This document shows, in pieces, positions 9,669-19,276 of a DNA stretch of 64,000 nucleotides; position 1 is the first letter of the stretch, and each line of letters begins with the position of its first letter. The position numbers and the translations under genes were made by a program. Under the pieces are notes generated by a model. The model was given only the letters and a program-made list of their open reading frames with translations. It was not told the origin of the DNA and made no database searches. The stretch comes from Rhynchopus euleeides (taxonomy: Eukaryota; Euglenozoa; Diplonemea; Diplonemida; Diplonemidae), in contig OY723270.1 of the NCBI GenBank assembly GCA_963210315.1, positions 620,001 to 684,000 on the forward strand, in the 5' to 3' direction.

Positions 9669-10790
9669 TCAATGTGAAAGGGAATCCACGGGACACACAG
9701 TGGCGGAGACACATGTCGTTGGTGCGAAGAGCCACCTCCCGCAGAGGCTGAGTGCAACGCCATCGCCCTGTGAGTCCACTTTCCCTAGATACTCACCTGT
9801 GCTGAGGCGGTACAGCTTCGTGCTTGTGATGGTATCTAATGCAACAACATCACCTGGCTGTGACACAGCAAGTGCGAAGGAATAGTCAGCCAGCTCCACA
9901 TTACGCAGGCAGGTGAGTGAGGCTGTGCACCACACCTTGAGAGACTTGTCGTCAGAGCACGACACCAGGTGCTGCTCGTCAGTGGTCAGGGCGATATCGA
10001 TGACCACATCACTGTCATCCAGGGTGTGAGTGTGGGTTAGGGCGCTGATGTCCCACACACGGATGCTATTGTCACGTGACCCGCTGAAGATCATCGTGCC
10101 TGACACAGCAATGCTGCGAACAACATCGCTGTGACCCTCCAGCACTGTGTAGCTCGGTGTGCCCTTCAAGTCCCACACACGCACGGCGCCCACCGTGTCT
10201 CCAGATACCAGACGTCCGCAGCGTGACCAATCGACGCTCCACGCTCCGATGTTATTTTCAAGCATGCACACCTGTTCCCAAGTTGCTGTCAGCCACACGC
10301 AGATGGTGCCGTCGTCTGAGCACGTTGCCAGCCACGTCCCACAGACTGAGAAGGGGGTCGAAGCAGGACTCTTGTTGCCGTGCGATAAGTCCGCCACCAC
10401 CTCAGCGGTGGTGGTGTCAAACACAGTGATGTGATGTTCCCTGTCACCCACTACACACAGCCTCCCACACCTCGACAGTGTGATGCGGATAATCGGGCTG
10501 TTATGCCCAGTTGAGTAGGCTGTGGGTGCCTTGACGTGGGGCCAGCGCGGCATCAGCTGCACGGTACCCCCATCCTCCAGACCCGTGTCGGCAACGCGCT
10601 CTGCATCGTCCAGCTCCTCCGCACACCCTTCGATACGTGCCGCCACCGCTGCAGCCTCCCTCTCTGCATCGACGGAACCCGCAAACATCTCCTCAAGCGC
10701 ATCCGTCTTCAGGCTGAGCACAGTCCCGCCTTCCGGAACACCGACGACACAGCTGTGCCCGGTCCCGGCATGCTTCACCGACACATCCAT
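9669..10790 (-). CDS. WD40-repeat protein, tandem copy 1
   Basis: A 373-residue protein. The start MDVSVKHAGTG is chosen because all four copies share it, and copy 4 has no longer open frame. The first 90 residues are an Ala/Glu-rich helical region (FAGSVDAEREAAAVAARIEG). About seven WD40 blades follow, with typical ends such as ITVFDTT, ICVWLTA, VRVWDLK, IRVWDIS and LKVWCTA, enough for one propeller. Such proteins are binding platforms and the partner is unknown. The frame stays open upstream for another 70 codons, and part of this extension (MCYVSTSVA) is shared with copy 2, so a longer N-terminus is possible. It is the first unit of a tandem array with a period of about 1.5 kb. Confidence 0.85.
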   Translation of the reverse strand: MDVSVKHAGTGHSCVVGVPEGGTVLSLKTDALEEMFAGSVDAEREAAAVAARIEGCAEELDDAERVADTGLEDGGTVQLMPRWPHVKAPTAYSTGHNSPIIRITLSRCGRLCVVGDREHHITVFDTTTAEVVADLSHGNKSPASTPFSVCGTWLATCSDDGTICVWLTATWEQVCMLENNIGAWSVDWSRCGRLVSGDTVGAVRVWDLKGTPSYTVLEGHSDVVRSIAVSGTMIFSGSRDNSIRVWDISALTHTHTLDDSDVVIDIALTTDEQHLVSCSDDKSLKVWCTASLTCLRNVELADYSFALAVSQPGDVVALDTITSTKLYRLSTGEYLGKVDSQGDGVALSLCGRWLFAPTTCVSATVCPVDSLSH

Positions 10791-11211
10791 ATTCCGGCTC
10801 CCCAGTGCACCTGCGTGGGGTGGGTTAAGGAGGTGAGGTGTGTCGGGTGAGAAGGTCCCAGTTGCTCGATTTGTCACAAAACCACACGACATCACACCTG
10901 GTGGTGCCTTTTCGCTCAGAAGTAGACCCACAGTGTCAGCAAAGGCACAGGATCCTGGCGATGCGACGCTCGTACTGACATAACACATCGACCATAGCAA
11001 GGAAGGGGGTCACATTTGCAGGGAGCAGCATGCAGGCGAGTCCTCCTCTGTGCGCACACCACGTACCTCTTCACAAACTCGTCCTCATCACCAGACACTT
11101 TTCAGCATTATTCCTGTCAAGAGCAAACTCGCTTTTACCGGCCGTGAACAATGGGCACCTTTAAGTATGGGCAAGTCACACGGCAGGGAGCAGGGTTCCG
11201 AGACACTGCCC

Positions 11212-12339
11212 TCAAGGTGAAACGGAAGACACAGCACACACAGAGGCGGATTTAAGGGTCGTTGGTGTGAAGAACCACCTCCCGCAGAGGCTGAGTGCAA
11301 CACCATCGCCCCGTGAGTCCACTTTCCCTAGATACTCACCTGTGCTGAGGCGGTACAGCTTCGTGCTTGTGATGGTATCTAATGCAACAACATCACCTCG
11401 CTGTGACACAGCAAGCGAGAAGGAATAGTCAGGCAGCACCACAGTACGCAGGCAGGTGAGTGAGGCTGTGCACCACACCTTGAGAGACTTGTCGTCAGAG
11501 CACGACACCAGTTGACGCTCATCGGTGGTCAGGGCAAGGCCGATGATTGCATCACTGTGCTCATCCAGGGTGTGGGTGTGCGTGAGGGTGCTGATGTCCC
11601 ACACACGGATGCTCTCGTCATCCGAACTGCTGAAGATCCTTGTGCCCAAAATAGCAATGCTGTGAACAGCATCGCTGTGACCCTCCAGCGCTGTGTAGCT
11701 CGGTGTGCCCTTCAAGTCCCACACACGCAAGGTCCCTCTCTTGTCTCCAGACACCAGACGTCCGCAGCGTGACCACGCCGCACTGTACACATGGATGTTG
11801 TCATGTTGCAGCATGCACACCTGTTCCCAAGTTGCTGTCAGCCACACGCAGATGGTGCCGTCGTCTGAGCACGTTGCCAGCCACGTCCCACAGACTGAGA
11901 AGGGGGTCGAATGAATATACTCGTTGCCGTGCGTTAAGTCCGTCACCACCTCAGCGGTGGTGGTGTCAAACACAGTGATGTGGTGTTGCCTATCACACAC
12001 TACACACAGCCTCCCACACCTCGACAGCGTGATGCGGGATATCGGCCTGCCATGCCCCGTCGAATAGACTGCGGGTGCCTTGACGTGGGGCCAGCGCGGC
12101 ATCAGCTGCACGGTACCCCCATCCTCCAGACCCGTGTCGGCAACGCGCTCTGCATCGTCCAGCTCCTCCTCACACCCTTCGATGCGTGCCGCCACCGCTG
12201 CAGCCTCCCTCTCTGCATCGACGGAACCCGCAAACATCTCCTCAAGCGCATCCGTCTTCAGGCTGAGCACAGTCCCGCCTTCCGGAACACCGACGACACA
12301 GCTGTGCCCGGTCCCGGCATGCTTCACCGACACATCCAT
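11212..12339 (-). CDS. WD40-repeat protein, tandem copy 2
   Basis: A 375-residue paralogue of copy 1 with the same start, the same helical N-terminal region and the same blade order. Differences are scattered substitutions, for example MLQHDNIHVYSAAWSRC where copy 1 has MLENNIGAWSVDWSRC. The reading frame is intact. A CACAC-rich codon run encoding THTHT lies in the blade that follows VWDIS; in copy 3 the same tract is the LINE insertion site. Upstream and downstream flanks are shared with copy 1, so promoter and gene were duplicated together. Confidence 0.85.
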   Translation of the reverse strand: MDVSVKHAGTGHSCVVGVPEGGTVLSLKTDALEEMFAGSVDAEREAAAVAARIEGCEEELDDAERVADTGLEDGGTVQLMPRWPHVKAPAVYSTGHGRPISRITLSRCGRLCVVCDRQHHITVFDTTTAEVVTDLTHGNEYIHSTPFSVCGTWLATCSDDGTICVWLTATWEQVCMLQHDNIHVYSAAWSRCGRLVSGDKRGTLRVWDLKGTPSYTALEGHSDAVHSIAILGTRIFSSSDDESIRVWDISTLTHTHTLDEHSDAIIGLALTTDERQLVSCSDDKSLKVWCTASLTCLRTVVLPDYSFSLAVSQRGDVVALDTITSTKLYRLSTGEYLGKVDSRGDGVALSLCGRWFFTPTTLKSASVCAVSSVSP

Positions 12340-12721
12340 ATTCCGGCTCCCCAGTGTACCTGCGTGGGGTGGGTTAAGGAGGTGAGGTGTGTCGGGTGAG
12401 ACGGTGTTATACAACATCACACCCGGTGGTGCTTCTTTGCTCAGAAGTTGAGTGTCTGCAAAGACAGATGTTCCGGGCTCTGCGACACTCGTACTGACAT
12501 AACACATCGACCGTAGGAAGGCTAGCTGGCACAGCGAGCAGCATGCAGGCGAGTCCTCCTCTGTGCGCACACCACGTACCTCTTCACAAAGATGTCGTCA
12601 TCACCAGACACTCTTCAGCACTTTTCATGTCAAGAGCAAACTCGCTTTTACTGGCGATGAACAATGAGCTCCTTTTGATGTAGGTAAGTCACACAAGGCA
12701 GGGAACAGGGTTGCATTGCAC

Positions 12722-13092
12722 TCAAGGTGAAGCGGAAGACACAGCACACACAGAGACGGATTCAATGTTCGTTGGTGTGAAGACCCACCTCCCGCAGAGG
12801 CTGAGTGCAACACCATCGCTCCGTGAACCCACCTTCCCTAGATACTCACCTGTGCTGAGGCGGTACAGCTTCTTGCGTGTGATGGTATCTACTGCAACAA
12901 CATCACCTCGCTGTGACACAGCAAGTGCGAAGGAATAGTCAGGCAGCTCCACAGTACGCAGGCACGTGAGTGAGGCTGTGCACCACACCTTCAGAGAGCT
13001 GTCGTCAGAGCACGACACCAGTTGACGCTCATCGGTGGTCAGGGCAAGGCTGATGACCACATCCCTGTGTTCATCCAGGGTGTGGGTGTGTG
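12722..13092 (-). pseudogene. WD40 copy 3, 3' piece (cut by LINE)
   Basis: This is the C-terminal end of a third tandem WD40 gene, ending at a TGA (12722-12724) equivalent to the stop codons of copies 1 and 2. Homology breaks at the CACAC-rich THTH codons, where the LINE begins at 13093. The 14 bases 13079-13092 are repeated at 21823-21836 on the far side of the LINE. Together with 21823-22368 and 26255-26488, this piece accounts for a gene about as long as the intact copies, so the gene was whole before two separate insertions. Confidence 0.92.
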
Positions 13093-13150
13093 GTGACCAC
13101 GTTTTGTGTGGGGAGATCCTGCGCGGATCATTGCCCACCCCCGCCCATTT
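13093..13150 (-). promoter_or_regulatory. LINE 3' UTR with predicted hairpin, copy B
   Basis: The sequence is the same 58 bases as after copy A, ending in ACGTGGTCAC directly against the target duplication. The stem GATCC/GGATC with a GCGCA loop is intact. Confidence 0.6.
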
Positions 13151-16100
13151 CTACGTCACAGCGGAGGCCCCACTCGGGTTAGAGTGTGGGGCCAACTCAG
13201 TGCCACTCCGGGGAGGAGGGCGTGCAGCATAGCCGGCGTGGTGTGCTTGGCAGCAATGTGGTAGTGTTTTGCCATCGCTGTAGCAGTCACCGCATCGGTC
13301 CATGCTGTGGCGTTTGCAGAAGCCCATAGTGACCGGGAGCCCGTCCCCCTCCTTGTGGTGGTTGCGGCAGCACACCTCCTCCGGGAGGCGCCGCTTCTGG
13401 CATGCCGAGCAACGGGGCTTCCAATGCAACTTGCAGGCAAGCACCTTTGCGTTCCTCCTGGCACCAGGGGGAGCAGTTCGGGGGGCAGCGCCCCTCCGCT
13501 CCCATGGGCGCCCTACCCGGCTGTTGGCCTGCCGACCACGCGCCGCCCACTGCTGGGCCGATTGCTGCCAACCCTCAGGGTAGTGCGGCTGCGGAGCGAA
13601 GGTAGCGGCCCACGCCATTCCGCGATCATGGAACACTGTATCCGTCCGGCTGGGGGCTGGCACAGCCAGGTGCGCTTGGAGGCTGCGCATCACCGACTCA
13701 GTGGCAGGGTTCAGCTGGGCCCTCCTCGACAGGCCCGCCGCCACAGATCCACCGATCGCCGTGAGGACTGTTGAGTTGGCAGCATGGCCGCAATGCCAGG
13801 GCCCAGTGCCTACTTTCGTCACCATGCTGCAGAGCCCCTTCAGCGAGGCAGCCTTCCCCAGGATACTGCTCTGGAACACCGTGAGGTCCTGCTGGAGCTG
13901 CTGCCGTGAGGCCCCCAGCCTTTCAGCCTCGTCCATCGCGGCGTTACTGAGGGCATCAGCATCTGTGTTGGATTCCCTCTTCACATGCTCGTATGTGAGA
14001 GTGAACCTCGGTTGGAGGTCCGCAGCTAGCCGGGACGTGCTGAGGAACAGAGGACGGAGGGCGGCATCCCGGCACAATGAGTCCCCTTGGAGCTGGCGCA
14101 GCACCACCTGGGAGTCGCCCCGCACTGTGACTGGGCCCTCAGGGGCATCACCCCTCTCGAGGAGGCGCAGACCTGCACGGAGCGCCTCGTACTCAGCAAT
14201 GTTGTTGCTACGCACGTTCAGCAGCGGGAGTACTTTCTCTGAAACCTTGCAACCGTCTTGGTATAGCACCGCCCCTGCCCCCGCCACGGCGAAGGGGGTG
14301 CCATTGTCGCGCGCACCACCGTCAAAGTACAGGGTGAGCCCTGGGGCTGTGTCTGCAGGGATGCGCGAGCGGGCCTCCCTCGCGCCCTTCCTATTCGGGT
14401 CCACGTGGGCGGGGGGGCGGATGCGGCGCGTCACGGTGTCTGGGAGGGTAAGGCCAGTTGATAGCTCGAAGTCCACGGCCAGCTCCATCAGGGTCACAGT
14501 ATGCTCACTCCCCTGCGGTCCCCACTTTAGGCCCCTTAGCCAGTCGCAGAGGGCCACCCACATGCCTGGGGGCCGCTTGCCCCACGTCTGCTTGACTTCG
14601 GAAGGCGCCAGTGCAGGGATGGAGGCACTCTCGGGGTTAGGGGTGCTCCACTCCCAGGGGTAGACGGTAGTACGGTGATGGCGCACAGAGCGGTCGAGCA
14701 GCCCGTCCTTCTCCTGTCGCGCCGCCAGGACTGCGATGAAGTAGCGGTGGAGCTGTGCCACGGTGGTGATCCTGTCCGCAAAGGACATGGGCAGCGGCTG
14801 CTCGTTCTCCGGGACGCTGTATCTGTAAATGGGCGCCACCCCGCACTGGGCCAGGCATGCCGGCCAGGCCGTCCGGTCCCTCGCTGCTATGGGGTGCTTC
14901 TGGCGGACTGGCTCCCATGCAGCGCAGTCCCACCACAGGTGTGATACCGTCTCCGGGGTCCCAGATGTGCAGTATCGGCACACCTCCCCCAGACCTGTGC
15001 GCCCACGAGCAGGCACCGCCCCTGCAACGACGGAGCGGAGGAGGCCTCGCTGGTACCCCGTGATTGCAGCGCCCTCTCCCTCCAGGACGCAACGTGTCAC
15101 CCTCCCGTCAATGCCGTGCTCTGCTCCTTGGAAGTCGTCTCTGCGTTCGGCCAGCTTCTTCGCCGTTGCGTTACGCAGGGATTGGCGGAGGTCGTGTGCA
15201 AAGATAGCCCAGGCGCTCGGTGTTGCAGCAACAGGGTCGAAGGTGACATCGCGACCAGCTTCGTCAGTGTAAGCCAGGGTGGTCGCAGCACTCCAGCGCC
15301 ATTCAATCCCCTGCAGGGCGGCCCAGAAAAGCGCGAAGGGGCCTGTCCCCTCAAGCCTCTCTCTACTCCCCCAGGCTGCCTCGGACAGCACCCTGCTGTG
15401 GCTCCACTTTTTGATCTGCTTGGCCCATGTGGTGATCTGCCGGTAGGGGGGGGCGACAGCGGGGTCCACCCGGTGCGCCTGATGGAGGACACACAGCACA
15501 ATCTCCTGTGCTCTGCGAGGTGGGCCAGACCAGAGCGCGGCGACGAAGAGGCCCCTCCATCGCCTGATGTCCTTGCTGTCCCAACGAGTTACGAGGGCAT
15601 CGTAATATAGTCGAGCCCCTGCCGTCATCGCCGCCGCCTGCCCTTTCCATTGCACCGGCAGGGGCAGCGCTGAGGTTCTGCGGAGGTTCTGCTGCGCACC
15701 TTCCTTCCGGCGGGCGATGCGCTCGGACTGGGGCGCTGTGCGCCCTTCCCTGATCAGGCGCGCGTGTAGCATGGCCCCGAGACAGTCGAAGCTGTTGCGC
15801 TGCCGGAGGGGAGTGGCCTCGCCATCCCTTGCCCGGTACATAATCCGGAGCGGCCCGGGGGATGTCGAGAAAACGTGAGACTTGATTTCTGCACAAATAG
15901 CCATCCCGGTGTCGTGGGAGAAACCCGCAGAGTCGTCTACAACGTCTTGCAGGATCTCCGGGCTGGGGGCTGTGGCGTATACGTCGTCAACGAAAGACAG
16001 CGCCCTTGTGTCCTGCCGGTGCTCGACCATCCTCATCCACACACCCACCAGCACGTTAATCAGCACGACACTGATGGGGCAACCCTGCATGATGCCGTTA

Positions 16101-18883
16101 GTTGGCAGGAAGCCTTCCCCGATGGTGCCGCTCGCCCGGAAGTGCCGCTGCATCGTCCTGTACGCTGCTCGCAGGGTGCGCAGGACACGGGCGTCGAAAC
16201 CGAGCTCCGCAGCCAGGCGGAAGGTGAGGTCGATTGGCACCGTGTCGAAGCACTTCTTGAAGTCGAGGGCGACTCCGTGCAGCGGTCGCCCTGTGAGGTG
16301 GGCTTCTTCAATACGTGCCGCCAGGTGCCAGATGAGGTCCTCCGCACCGTGGCCAGGCCGGCAGCCGTGCAGGTCTTCGGGCGCGATGATCTCCAACCAC
16401 TTCAGTGCCGGTTTCACCCGGATAGCTGCCCACACTCTGTACAGCACGGGGGTGATACTGATGGGGCGCTGCGACAGTGGCTCTCCTGAGCTGCCAGGCT
16501 TGGGGATGAGGCAGATCATGGCGTGCATCAGCTGCTCCGGCCACTCGCCCGACCGTTCAACTTCGTTGAACACCTCCGCGAAGAGCCTGAGGAGTTCGTG
16601 CGGGAGTTGTCTCAGTTCGTGGACCCGCCAACCGTGCAGGCCCGGCGAGGTGGACGTGGACATCTTGGCCAAGGCCTTCCCAACGTCTTCTGCCGTGATG
16701 GTCTTGCACTCCATGTCAGCCACCTCGGGGAGAAAGCGGAGGTACTTTTGGCGGAAGGTGTCCCACCGGGGCTCTGGCGTCGTTGCGTACTTACGGAAGT
16801 ACCCTCCCCACGCCGTGTCGCTCCTCAGCAGCTCGTCCGCCTCCTTGGGGCAGGCCGTGAAAGAGCCGTCTTCGCGCCGCATGAAGGTGGCTGGAGCGCA
16901 GAAGCGATCTGCGAGGTACGCGAACACCTGCCCTGCCTCGTATGTCCAAGCTTTCTGCATCCTCGCCTTCCACGTGCGGATCCTCGCGTCGCGGAGCCTG
17001 TCGAACATGCCCCTCTGCGACCCCTCCAAGGCAATGAGGGCCTGCTCCAGGATCTCCAGGTCCGGCAACTGCGAGGTTGTGTTCGTCAGCGCTGCTTGCA
17101 GCCCCTGGGGGAGGCCCCCCTCCCTCAGGCGTTTCTTTGCGGCGTTCCAGGCGTGCTTCTCCCCATTCGTGAGGCCGTACGGTGCATCGGCTTGCAGTCG
17201 CTTGAGACCCTCTTGGACGAGGCATCGGAGGTTCCCCAACAGTCCGTCCTTCGCCCGGGTGTTCGTGTCACCGGCCCCCCGTGCAGAGGCGGGGTGGTGC
17301 TTGGTGGCCGCCCGCGACCACTGCATGTGGTAGCCCTCCGCTCTGCCTGTGTAGGCCGCTTCCTGCCTCTCCAGGTGGCCTACATGGACACGCTTTAGGA
17401 AACGCTCGCCGCAGGTGGAGGCTCGGTGGAGGAGCTGCGCGGCCGTTGCTCCGTGGCGCAGTTCCCCCTCTGCAAGCACGTCCTGCATTATCCCTCTCGC
17501 CGCAGCGTCTCCCAGCTTGGGCTTACCCGCAGGGAAAGGGGTGGGAAGAATGCAGATCTTTTTGGGGCGGCGGAAGGCAGTGAGGTCTAGGTCTACAAAA
17601 AGCGGGCAGTGCGTGGGTATGTCGTAGTCCCCCCGCTTCGCCACCTCAACGCGACGCAGGGCCGGCGCTGCGCAGGAGTTCATCAGGCAGATGTCCAGCC
17701 GAGTGCCGTTCTCCGACGCCCAGCACGTGTTCTGCACGCTCTGTTGTGCGAGCTCCGCATGCGTCGTCGCCACGTCGACCCAGCCGCCCACCCGGCACGC
17801 CTGGGACAGCGTGGCGCTGGTTTCCGGGTTGGTGTTGAGGTCCCCCATCAGTAGCACGGGCACCTGCCCCAACCCAGCTGCGAGGTCGAGCGTCTCTTGC
17901 AGGAGGGCTTCCCGCTGCTCACCCACTTCGGTCCCCGAGTGGCCGTACACGCTCAGGATATGAAGCGCCGTTTTCCCGTCTCCAATCGCTAGCACTACGT
18001 GCACCATGCGGGTACTGTCGTACAACTTCTGCTCCTGCGCGGTCTTCGGCTGCACCACTTGCGCGACAAGGCCCTCCTTCGCCATGACAGCCACACCTCC
18101 GGGCCTTGTTTGTTCGCGGCCGTTCGCGCCTGCGACCCTGGGCATGCCCTTGCCCCAGTGCATAGCCCAGCCGTGGGCTGCGAAGTAGCCGTTGTGCGTG
18201 CCCTTGCTCGGGTCCGGGACTCGGGTTTCCTGCAGGGCCACAACATCCGCCTTCAGGCCCGCCACGTCGCCTAGGTGCGTCTGCAGTGACGTTACGTTCG
18301 CTGTCGCCAGCCTGATCACTCCCGGTGTTGTTAGTTGATATGCAGGATGCCGCAATCGCCGCGGGGGCGGTGACGCTGTGGACCCCTGGACGGGCGTAGG
18401 CACTCGCGTCCCGTCCGCTGTGGCCGGGGTGGGCATAGGAAGGGCTGCAGGGATGTCCCACTGGTTCGTCGGCGTCACAGCTAGCTCCCGGGCCAGGCTA
18501 AGGGGGAAACGGAGCACATCGTAGTGGAAGGGCCTCCACGTAAGGCCCAGCACCTTGGCTCCCTCCCCACACCGGGTCATGCATTGCTTGCTGTTGGAGG
18601 CGAGCAGCCACACCTGGGCATCCAGAACTTCTGCCGCAACCCGGAGGGTAGCCGCGTCTCCGTATGTCCCCGGGCGCGTCTGCTTCTCGACGTAGTCGTC
18701 GTAGGATGTAGGGGCCTGCGGGTCATCGTGGTCGGGCACGTACGAGGCCCTGCGCTCTGCGTTTTGCCGCATGGACGACGCCACCGCTGCACGCAACCCG
18801 CCTGCTGTCCACTCCGCGCACTGCTCTGCAAGGCCGGCGTACTGGCAGTTGCCGTCCTTCGGCACTGGTACCCGGAGCGCCAT
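13151..18883 (-). CDS. LINE ORF2 polyprotein (OTU, endonuclease, RT, RNase H), copy B
   Basis: A 1910-residue polyprotein counted from the first ATG, with domain order and catalytic residues as in copy A; I see no difference between the two proteins. The ATG lies only nine codons before the OTU catalytic Asp. The frame is open well upstream, through residues such as EQDEQWLTHAARRL that look like the usual leading helix of an OTU fold; the longer reading has a TTG at 18992-18994 but no ATG. Translation may therefore begin upstream at a non-ATG codon, or by reinitiation or frameshifting after ORF1. The 3' end has a Cys/His-rich segment (CSACQKRR, CCRNHH, CGDCYSDG) that may bind nucleic acid. 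No PD-x(12-14)-D signature of a restriction-like endonuclease is evident, so the APE domain should be the nicking enzyme. Confidence 0.95.
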   Translation of the reverse strand: MALRVPVPKDGNCQYAGLAEQCAEWTAGGLRAAVASSMRQNAERRASYVPDHDDPQAPTSYDDYVEKQTRPGTYGDAATLRVAAEVLDAQVWLLASNSKQCMTRCGEGAKVLGLTWRPFHYDVLRFPLSLARELAVTPTNQWDIPAALPMPTPATADGTRVPTPVQGSTASPPPRRLRHPAYQLTTPGVIRLATANVTSLQTHLGDVAGLKADVVALQETRVPDPSKGTHNGYFAAHGWAMHWGKGMPRVAGANGREQTRPGGVAVMAKEGLVAQVVQPKTAQEQKLYDSTRMVHVVLAIGDGKTALHILSVYGHSGTEVGEQREALLQETLDLAAGLGQVPVLLMGDLNTNPETSATLSQACRVGGWVDVATTHAELAQQSVQNTCWASENGTRLDICLMNSCAAPALRRVEVAKRGDYDIPTHCPLFVDLDLTAFRRPKKICILPTPFPAGKPKLGDAAARGIMQDVLAEGELRHGATAAQLLHRASTCGERFLKRVHVGHLERQEAAYTGRAEGYHMQWSRAATKHHPASARGAGDTNTRAKDGLLGNLRCLVQEGLKRLQADAPYGLTNGEKHAWNAAKKRLREGGLPQGLQAALTNTTSQLPDLEILEQALIALEGSQRGMFDRLRDARIRTWKARMQKAWTYEAGQVFAYLADRFCAPATFMRREDGSFTACPKEADELLRSDTAWGGYFRKYATTPEPRWDTFRQKYLRFLPEVADMECKTITAEDVGKALAKMSTSTSPGLHGWRVHELRQLPHELLRLFAEVFNEVERSGEWPEQLMHAMICLIPKPGSSGEPLSQRPISITPVLYRVWAAIRVKPALKWLEIIAPEDLHGCRPGHGAEDLIWHLAARIEEAHLTGRPLHGVALDFKKCFDTVPIDLTFRLAAELGFDARVLRTLRAAYRTMQRHFRASGTIGEGFLPTNGIMQGCPISVVLINVLVGVWMRMVEHRQDTRALSFVDDVYATAPSPEILQDVVDDSAGFSHDTGMAICAEIKSHVFSTSPGPLRIMYRARDGEATPLRQRNSFDCLGAMLHARLIREGRTAPQSERIARRKEGAQQNLRRTSALPLPVQWKGQAAAMTAGARLYYDALVTRWDSKDIRRWRGLFVAALWSGPPRRAQEIVLCVLHQAHRVDPAVAPPYRQITTWAKQIKKWSHSRVLSEAAWGSRERLEGTGPFALFWAALQGIEWRWSAATTLAYTDEAGRDVTFDPVAATPSAWAIFAHDLRQSLRNATAKKLAERRDDFQGAEHGIDGRVTRCVLEGEGAAITGYQRGLLRSVVAGAVPARGRTGLGEVCRYCTSGTPETVSHLWWDCAAWEPVRQKHPIAARDRTAWPACLAQCGVAPIYRYSVPENEQPLPMSFADRITTVAQLHRYFIAVLAARQEKDGLLDRSVRHHRTTVYPWEWSTPNPESASIPALAPSEVKQTWGKRPPGMWVALCDWLRGLKWGPQGSEHTVTLMELAVDFELSTGLTLPDTVTRRIRPPAHVDPNRKGAREARSRIPADTAPGLTLYFDGGARDNGTPFAVAGAGAVLYQDGCKVSEKVLPLLNVRSNNIAEYEALRAGLRLLERGDAPEGPVTVRGDSQVVLRQLQGDSLCRDAALRPLFLSTSRLAADLQPRFTLTYEHVKRESNTDADALSNAAMDEAERLGASRQQLQQDLTVFQSSILGKAASLKGLCSMVTKVGTGPWHCGHAANSTVLTAIGGSVAAGLSRRAQLNPATESVMRSLQAHLAVPAPSRTDTVFHDRGMAWAATFAPQPHYPEGWQQSAQQWAARGRQANSRVGRPWERRGAAPRTAPPGARRNAKVLACKLHWKPRCSACQKRRLPEEVCCRNHHKEGDGLPVTMGFCKRHSMDRCGDCYSDGKTLPHCCQAHHAGYAARPPPRSGTELAPHSNPSGASAVT

Positions 18884-19276
18884 CAGTCTCCTTGCAGCAT
18901 GCGTCAACCACTGCTCGTCTTGCTCTATGGTGGAGGGGGAGTACTCCTGTCCCCCCCCACGGAGGCGCCGGGGTTCTCCTGCCCCTGTCGCCAAATCTAC
19001 GGGGTCCCAGCACGGGGCCGTTGCCCGGGTATCTCCTGCCCGTACAGCGGCTCGGCTGGGTCTAGGTGGGGTTGGGGGTGATGTTGGGGTTGGGGTTCTA
19101 CTTGGGGTGTGTGGAGGTGTTTGTATACGCCCCGAGACCTCCTGTTTCTCGGGGTGGGGTGCGGCTGGGGGCCCGACGGCGAACGTGATTTGTCCCCAGA
19201 CGTGGTCGGCACCCCGGCCAGGGGGAACGTTAATCTCCTGCGCGGGTCCCCCCCGCTGGCCGGAGCGCCCGCCCCC

